NCBI GenBank assembly: GCA_010672925.1
Contig: JAAHFP010000055.1
Coordinates: 1-39,586 of the forward strand
Direction of reading: 5' to 3'
Length of the DNA stretch: 39,586 nucleotides
From: Symploca sp. SIO1C2
Lineage (GTDB): Bacteria; Cyanobacteriota; Cyanobacteriia; Cyanobacteriales; Coleofasciculaceae
Shown here: piece after piece, positions 34,666 to 39,586 of the stretch
Layout: every line of letters begins with the position of its first letter
Numbering within the stretch: the stretch's first letter is position 1
Notes under the pieces: model-generated
Database searches by the model: none
Seen by the model: the letters and a program-made list of their open reading frames with translations, nothing else
Told to the model about the DNA's origin: nothing
Made by a program: the position numbers and the translations under genes

Positions 34666-34793
34666 GCTCTGTGTCCTTTGTGTCTTTGTGGTTCTCTCAA
34701 GAAACAATTTTAGATTTTAGATTTTAGATTTTAGATTGATTCAATCTTTCATAACGGATACTGCTGTGCCATTGGGACTGCTTGCAAAGATCC

Positions 34794-35909
34794 CTACCTC
34801 CCCAACTCCTCCCGTTCCTGCTGTACTTCCAGATCCTCCTCTAAGCTAGGATAAGTCAACACTTGCCTACGGCTCTTCAGCAGAGATTGCAACCACCCTA
34901 CTAACCCATAAGGTAAAACTGTTACCACCACTAAAAACAAAGCTCCCTGGAAAAATAGCCAGATATCAGGAAATTGCTCACTCAGTAGGCTCTTAGCAAA
35001 ATTTACCACCACTGCTCCTGATACTGCTCCTACCAGAGTTGCCCGACCCCCCACTGCTACCCAAATTACCATTTCAATCGAAAAAGCAATATCCATTGCC
35101 TTAGGGGAAATAATCCCTGTCTGAAGGGTAAACATGGCTCCCGCAATACCAGCTAAACCAGCGGAAATAGCAAATACTAGAACCTTAAAACCAGTAGGAT
35201 TGTAACCAGTAAAGCGCACCCGGCTCTCATCATCACGAATAGCAATTAGTAGGCGTCCAAAACGACCACTAGTGAGCCAACGGCACAGAGCATAACATAT
35301 CCCTAGTAACAGGACTGTTATCACATAAAAACTAAACTGAGTCTGATTGCTATTAACATCTGCTCCCAGTATAGTGTCATAATTGGTCAGACCATTTGTA
35401 CCATTGAAGAGTTTCTGCTGACCATTAAAAAAGTTGAAAAAAACAATAGTTGCGGCCTGGGTGAGGATGGAAAAGTAAACCCCTTTAATACGATTACGGA
35501 ATACTAAATAGCCTAATACAGCTCCGAGTAAACTAGGAATAAAAATAACAGCAAGAGCAGCAAAACCAAAGGCATCAAATGCTCCCCAAAACCAGGGAAG
35601 TTTCTCGACTCCATAGAGCCCCATAAATTCCGGTAGGCTACCAGCTTCCAGCGGTGCTAATTGCAGATGCATCGCCAGGGCATAACCTCCCAGAGCAAAG
35701 AAGATACCATGACCAAGACTCAACAACCCTGTATAGCCCCAAATTAAGTCAATACCCAGGGCAACGATCGCTAAAGCTAAAAATCGCCCCAAGAGATTGA
35801 GGCGAAAATCCGAAAGAATTGCTGGCATCAAGAAGATCAGAATTAGCGCGATCGCAACGACAATTCCTCCCTCCACCAGCAACTTACTTTGCTTTTTGTC
35901 ATTTGTCAT
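34794..35909 (-). CDS. urtC: Urea ABC transporter permease UrtC
   Basis: A LivM-type inner-membrane permease, 371 residues with about ten hydrophobic segments. Family landmarks are LGIDLIWGYTGLLSLGHGIFF, GYALAMHLQL, the EAA-like GRFGRLLIAIRDDESRVRFTGY and AVGGRATLVGAVSGAVVV. It pairs with UrtB to form the urea pore. The first codons (MTNDKKQSK) are encoded by an ACAAATGACAAATGAC microrepeat, so start and N-terminus look repeat-derived; homologues I recall have a similar basic N-terminus of differing sequence. Gaps of 128 bases to urtD and 182 to urtB are filled with repeats. Confidence 0.94.
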   Translation of the reverse strand: MTNDKKQSKLLVEGGIVVAIALILIFLMPAILSDFRLNLLGRFLALAIVALGIDLIWGYTGLLSLGHGIFFALGGYALAMHLQLAPLEAGSLPEFMGLYGVEKLPWFWGAFDAFGFAALAVIFIPSLLGAVLGYLVFRNRIKGVYFSILTQAATIVFFNFFNGQQKLFNGTNGLTNYDTILGADVNSNQTQFSFYVITVLLLGICYALCRWLTSGRFGRLLIAIRDDESRVRFTGYNPTGFKVLVFAISAGLAGIAGAMFTLQTGIISPKAMDIAFSIEMVIWVAVGGRATLVGAVSGAVVVNFAKSLLSEQFPDIWLFFQGALFLVVVTVLPYGLVGWLQSLLKSRRQVLTYPSLEEDLEVQQEREELGR

Positions 35910-35989
35910 TTGTTATTTGTTATTTGTTGTTGGTTATTTGTTGTTGGTCATTGGTCATTGGTCATTGGTTATTTGTCATTTGTCTCCCT

Positions 35990-36085
35990 CAGCTTCCTCA
36001 GCTTCCCCAGCTCCCTCAGCCCCCTCAGCCCCCTCAGCTTCCCCAGCTCCCTCAGCTCCCCATCTCCCCCATCTCCCCATCTCTC
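35990..36085. repeat. 9-bp CCCTCAGCT/CCCCAGCTT array between urtB and urtC
   Basis: This is the complementary-strand version of the 879-992 array, preceded at about 35895-35985 by TTATTTG/GTCATTG microrepeats. Both would be transcribed within the urt operon. Confidence 0.88.
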
Positions 36086-36091
36086 TCCACT

Positions 36092-37258
36092 CTAGGCATC
36101 AACGCTGCGTCCTTTTTGTGGGAAAATTCCCCCAGGTCGCACTTGCAGGAAGGCAATAATTAGAGCAAATACCATTACCTTGGCCATGCTGGTGGTAGCA
36201 AAGAAGGTAAAGACATCAAATAACGCCTTCGACTTCTCTGGATCAAATGCTAAAGCAAGTATTCCTGAACCAATGGTGTAATTCACTGTACCGATTGCTA
36301 AAGCTGCCACAATTGTGCCTACCAATTTACCTACACCGCCGACAACTACCACCATAAAGGTATCAACAACATAATTCTGGCCGGTATTCGGACCTACCGA
36401 ACCCAGTAAACTGATGGCACAACCGGCAACCCCTGCTAATCCAGAACCAAGAGCAAAGGTTAAAGCGTCTACCTTTTGAGTGGGAATTCCTAGACAGGAA
36501 CTCATACTGCGATTTTGGGTAACTGCACGAATCCGCAAACCCCAGGTTGAACGCTGCAAGAACAGGTAAATAGCCACCACACAAAGGATAGTTAGGCCAA
36601 TAATAAACAAGCGGGCGTAGGGCAGTTGAAAGTTACCCATTGGCAAACCCCCTCGTAGCCAACTAGGTGCTGTAACATCTACGTTTTGAGCACCAAACCA
36701 AGGCTTGGTTACTGCTAGTTTATAGGTTTGACCTAAGAATGAGCCCGTAGCGATCGCAATACCTAAGGATAGGGGTAACATTACTGTCACTATCCAGTTA
36801 CGGATGCGCTCAATATCTGGGCGTCGAGAGAGAATCCACATTCCCCCGAAAAACAACAGACAAAACAGGGCAATCCCAATCACTAATACCCAATTTACAC
36901 TGCGGACAAACTGCTGCAAAATCAAGCTGACGCCCCAAGTTGCCAGCAAAGTTTCTAGGGGGCGTCCATAGAGATAGCGGATTACCCCCTTCTCCAACAA
37001 TAAGCCGACGGCACCGGCTACGAAGAAAGCAGCAATGAGGGCAAAGAAAATATAAACTTCAAACCAGGATTCACCCAGCATTTTGAAGCCATTTTGCACC
37101 ACAAAAGTTGTGTAGGCTCCCAGCATCATCAACTCACCATGAGCTAAGTTGATCACCCCCATCAGCCCAAACACAATTGCTAGACCTAGTGCCGAAATCA
37201 ATAAAACTGCACCAATACTGATGCCGTTAAATAAACTACCTAAAAGTCCTTCTAGCAC
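36092..37258 (-). CDS. urtB: Urea ABC transporter permease UrtB
   Basis: A LivH-type permease of 388 residues. It begins MLEGLLGSLFNGISIGAVLL and contains GLMGVINLAHGELMMLGAY, the family's first signature, LETLLATWGVSLILQQ, STWGLRIRAVTQNRSMSSCLGI (EAA-like loop) and VVGGVGKLVGTIVAAL. The end FLQVRPGGIFPQKGRS is typical of UrtB. It forms the membrane channel with UrtC. It lies 131 bases after urtA, in a spacer with no recognisable element, and should be expressed from the NtcA-type promoter upstream of urtA. Confidence 0.95.
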   Translation of the reverse strand: MLEGLLGSLFNGISIGAVLLISALGLAIVFGLMGVINLAHGELMMLGAYTTFVVQNGFKMLGESWFEVYIFFALIAAFFVAGAVGLLLEKGVIRYLYGRPLETLLATWGVSLILQQFVRSVNWVLVIGIALFCLLFFGGMWILSRRPDIERIRNWIVTVMLPLSLGIAIATGSFLGQTYKLAVTKPWFGAQNVDVTAPSWLRGGLPMGNFQLPYARLFIIGLTILCVVAIYLFLQRSTWGLRIRAVTQNRSMSSCLGIPTQKVDALTFALGSGLAGVAGCAISLLGSVGPNTGQNYVVDTFMVVVVGGVGKLVGTIVAALAIGTVNYTIGSGILALAFDPEKSKALFDVFTFFATTSMAKVMVFALIIAFLQVRPGGIFPQKGRSVDA

Positions 37259-37389
37259 GCTCCTTCTCTTGGTTGTTGGAACAAGTAAAGCTTGGAAAAA
37301 TTGGATTTTGTTAAGCTAAGAAGCATTGAAATTGGTTTGTCCTAATCTTTGCGTCAGAAACAATTTACAATTTTTCGGTGCATAACAGC

Positions 37390-38712
37390 TTAGCTTTCTT
37401 CTGTTTTATATTTTTCACCCTTGGTTGTATCAGACCAATCACAAGCATATCCCTTAGTTTCCGCTACAAATTGGTTCCAGGGTATGGGAGCAATTGCCTT
37501 GTCAGTGGAAGAGACAATTTCAAAGAGACCATCTTCTGCGATTTCACCAATCCGCACTACCTTAGAAAGGTGATGGTTAGCGTTCATCGTTACTGTACCT
37601 TCCGGAGCATCCAAAGTCTGACCATAGGCTGCTTCCCGCACTGCATCTAGATCATCAGCCGTTTTAGCTTTTTCTACTGCTTGCTTCCACATATAAACCC
37701 CAATGTAACCAGCTTCCATTGGGTCATTAGTCACTCGGTCTGCGCCGTACTTTTCCTTGAATGCCTCAACAAATTTTTTATTCTCTGGGGTATCTACGGT
37801 TTGGAAGTAGTTCCAGGCAGCATAGTGACCTTTGAGATACTCTACCCCAATGGCTTGAACTTCTTCTTCCGCAATACTCACTGACATTACAGGATACTTG
37901 TCAGGTCCCAAACCTGCACCTTGCATCTGCTTGAAGAAAGCCACGTTGCTGTCACCGTTGAGGGTGTTGAAGATTACTCCTCCATCTGGCAGCGCCGCTT
38001 TAATCTTAGTAATGATGGGGGTAACTTCTGTATTACCTAGAGGTAGATAGTCTTCTCCGACAGTTTTGCCGCCTTTTTCTTCTAACTGTGCCTTAATAAT
38101 TGTGTTAGCAGTACGGGGAAACACATAGTCAGAGCCCACTAGGAAGAACTCTTTGCCCTTTTCTTCTAGTAACCACTCAACTGCCGGTTCAATCTGCTGG
38201 TTAGGAGCAGCACCAGTATAGAAGATGTTTTTATCACATTCTTGACCTTCATATTGCACTGGATACCAGAGCATATGTTTTTTCTCTTCAAAGACTGGTC
38301 TTACCGCCTTGCGACTAGCGGAAGTCCAGCAGCCGAATACTGCTACAACTTTATCCTGGTCAATCAGTTTTTTGGCTTTTTCCGCAAAAGTCGGCCAATC
38401 TGATTGTCCGTCTTCCTGAATTACTTCAATTTGCTTACCGAGAACACCGCCAGCTTCGTTGATTTCGTCAATTGCCAGCATCTCAGCATCGACTACACTC
38501 TTTTCACTAATCGCCATAGTGCCGCTGAGGGAGTGGAGAATACCAACTTTGATCGTGTCACCACTATCTCCACCCCCAGTAGCAGTTGCATCTCCGGTAG
38601 AATCTGTTGCTGAATCAGTTGAGGGAGCACCGCAAGCTTTCAGTAACAGACTAGTTGCCAAACCTGTAGAACTGTAGAGGAGAAACTTACGTCGCCCGAA
38701 TCCATTGGTCAT
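37390..38712 (-). CDS. urtA: Urea-binding lipoprotein UrtA
   Basis: The periplasmic urea-binding component. The N-terminus has a twin-arginine motif ([10 protein letters not shown]7-R8) and a lipobox-like LLKAC (C27), so it is probably Tat-exported and lipid-anchored, followed by a Ser/Thr/Gly linker. The mature domain starts [20 protein letters not shown] and contains [42 protein letters not shown] and [13 protein letters not shown], all typical of UrtA. Length 440 fits. AAGGA ten bases before the ATG supports the start. It is the first gene of urtABCD; expression should rise in nitrogen limitation through NtcA. Confidence 0.96.
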   Translation of the reverse strand: MTNGFGRRKFLLYSSTGLATSLLLKACGAPSTDSATDSTGDATATGGGDSGDTIKVGILHSLSGTMAISEKSVVDAEMLAIDEINEAGGVLGKQIEVIQEDGQSDWPTFAEKAKKLIDQDKVVAVFGCWTSASRKAVRPVFEEKKHMLWYPVQYEGQECDKNIFYTGAAPNQQIEPAVEWLLEEKGKEFFLVGSDYVFPRTANTIIKAQLEEKGGKTVGEDYLPLGNTEVTPIITKIKAALPDGGVIFNTLNGDSNVAFFKQMQGAGLGPDKYPVMSVSIAEEEVQAIGVEYLKGHYAAWNYFQTVDTPENKKFVEAFKEKYGADRVTNDPMEAGYIGVYMWKQAVEKAKTADDLDAVREAAYGQTLDAPEGTVTMNANHHLSKVVRIGEIAEDGLFEIVSSTDKAIAPIPWNQFVAETKGYACDWSDTTKGEKYKTEES

Positions 38713-38775
38713 AATCCATATATCCTTATTTTTAGCTAAGCTTGTTGATAGAGATAAACCCCTTCAAGCTGAGAT

Positions 38776-38817
38776 ATATTAAAGTGGGTTTGCTCAATTA
38801 GTTGTTACTTACGATAC
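38776..38817 (-). promoter_or_regulatory. NtcA-activated promoter of the urt operon
   Basis: Read on the minus strand, GTATCGTAAGTAAC (38817-38804) matches the NtcA consensus GTAN8TAC with one change (AAC for TAC). Exactly 22 bases later lies TAATAT (38781-38776), fitting the TAN3T -10 box of class II NtcA promoters. Start of urtA is 63 bases further down. Confidence 0.75.
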
Positions 38818-38901
38818 GAAAGTTAAAATTTTCATAAAAATCTACCCCTAGATCGATGTCATAATTTACGTGAGTATATCAATTATTGCTGTTCAAGAAA
38901 A

Positions 38902-38990
38902 GGAGGCAGGAGGCAGAAGGCAGAAGGCAGGAGGCAGAAGGCAGAAGGCAGGAGGCAGGAGGCAGGAGGCAGGAGGCAGGAGGCAGAAGG
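38902..38990. repeat. 7-bp GGAGGCA/GAAGGCA array
   Basis: About twelve consecutive 7-base units upstream of the urt promoter. The same unit appears inverted at 26804-26862. Confidence 0.92.
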
Positions 38991-39087
38991 CTCTGAGATA
39001 GGATAAAGTGTTTCAATCTTATTTCAAATCTAGTTAGAGAACTCCAAGAAGTAGATGCTCCCAATTAATTTTTGGACAAGACTAACT

Positions 39088-39152
39088 CCCTCAGCTCCCC
39101 CAGCTCCCCCAGCTTCCTCAGCCCCCTCAGCTCCCCCAGCCCCCAGCTCCCA
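39088..39152. repeat. 9-bp CTCCCCCAG array upstream of tRNA-Asn
   Basis: Fourth array of the 9-bp family in this window, here in the same orientation as 35990-36085. Confidence 0.88.
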
Positions 39153-39243
39153 CAGGCGTTTAAAAAAAATTTGCTCAAAGTGCTTGCCAAAATATATGTT
39201 TTATAGTTAATATAGATAACGGTGTTAAACATTAACACTGCAA

Positions 39244-39315
39244 TCCTCAGTAGCTCAGTGGTAGAGCGGTCGGCTGTTAACCGATTGGTCGTAAGTTCGA
39301 ATCTTACCTGGGGAG
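39244..39315 (+). tRNA. tRNA-Asn (anticodon GTT)
   Basis: A complete 72-base cloverleaf. TCCTCAG pairs with CTGGGGA (one G-U), the D arm is GCTC/GAGC, the anticodon stem GTCGG/CCGAT (one mismatch-prone end) encloses CTGTTAA with anticodon GTT at 39276-39278, and the T arm is GTAAG/CTTAC around TTCGAAT. Discriminator base G; CCA is not encoded. Confidence 0.96.
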
Positions 39316-39586
39316 TTAGATGATTAAATATGGTTGTACCCATCATACGGTGCGTTCTGCTTTGCTGCGATGCTGGTAGCGAAATATCTCGTAATGTATT
39401 TCAGTTACTGGATGCCCCCTAAATCCCCATTTAATCCCCCTCCCGTCCCCCTTTGAAAGGCAGGGCTAATTCATTGTGATGAGAGAAAATTAGGACAGCC
39501 AGAAAAAGTGCGTAAACTATTCTCAGTGAACGAATATGTGGAACTCTCTTACTTCTCCAGGAATGAAAACTAATCTTCTTGAAGCT
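39316..39586. other. Downstream of tRNA-Asn: dispersed repeat, no certain gene
   Basis: It contains a CCCCCTAAATCCCCATTTAA / CCCCCTTTGAAAGG low-complexity repeat (about 39414-39462). An ATG at 39563 opens eight codons (MKTNLLEA) to the window edge and may begin a gene, but there is too little to judge. Confidence 0.4.

Noticed and set aside
39065-39346. 93-residue minus-strand frame containing RFELTTNRLTADRSTTEL
   Set aside because: It is the antisense of tRNA-Asn plus a 9-bp array; this peptide pattern is a familiar artefact of antisense tRNA translation.

Overview
This window looks like chromosomal DNA from a large-genome filamentous cyanobacterium. HIP1-type octamers (GCGATCGC, e.g. near 2000, 3325 and 10445) are frequent. 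Gene content is cyanobacterial: the urt urea transporter, a ycf38-like ABC-2 permease, slr1658/slr1659-type regulators, and several AAA_35 ('AAA-like') ATPases. Nearly every intergenic space is filled with short tandem arrays, palindromes and dispersed repeats of the kind seen in Oscillatoriales such as Moorena or Okeania. The genus is inference; nothing here fixes it.

Layout. 1-4.3 kb: a DUF2993 protein, a repeat-filled gap with a MITE-like element, and a SERCA-like P-type cation ATPase. 4.35-6.35 kb: an AT-rich pair of overlapping genes, a RecF/AAA_21-type ATPase and a DUF4276-like protein with TOPRIM-like acidic motifs. This pair is a probable defence cassette set between housekeeping genes. 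6.5-13.4 kb: recF, a beta-hydroxyacid dehydrogenase (opposite strand), a receiver-histidine kinase hybrid, a YebC/TACO1 protein, a UbiH-family FAD monooxygenase and a stomatin-like SPFH protein. 13.9-17.2 kb: two small secreted proteins and a DrrA/Ycf38-type ABC exporter operon whose two genes are separated by an array of identical hairpins. 17.5-20.3 kb: an HATPase-like protein, a STAS-like protein and an MscS channel on one strand, probably one signalling unit.

20.7-24.2 kb (minus strand) is the most unusual part. An HTH-AAA_35 gene, broken near its 3' end by a one-base frameshift, lies directly upstream of a second AAA_35 protein. In that second protein the cytoplasmic NTPase is followed by one membrane segment, a coiled coil, TPRs and a C-terminal RlpA-like double-psi beta-barrel. 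The layout looks like a cytoplasmic sensor/NTPase wired through the membrane to a peptidoglycan-acting or peptidoglycan-binding domain. The Asp usually conserved in RlpA domains (NDRGP) is Asn here. Two 12-bp direct repeats one 20-bp period apart and an inverted repeat sit upstream of the HTH gene and could be its operator.

25.4-28.3 kb: a stressosome core (globin-coupled RsbR, RsbS, RsbT) followed by a TauE/SafE permease bracketed by 48-bp direct repeats. 28.8-32.9 kb: a large secreted two-partner-secretion adhesin with a DUF4347 domain, beta-helix repeats and three invasin-type Ig domains. 33.5-38.7 kb (minus): urtA-urtB-urtC-urtD with a well-formed NtcA-type promoter. The urtD product carries a C-terminal TerB-like domain, and urtE is absent. 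39.24 kb: tRNA-Asn(GTT).

A recurring theme is that intergenic microrepeats appear to have become protein-coding at gene edges (start codons of the UbiH-like gene and urtC, possible upstream start of urtD, C-terminus of the SPFH protein) and inside the P-type ATPase. All family names come from reading the translations and from memory of the families; no database search was run.
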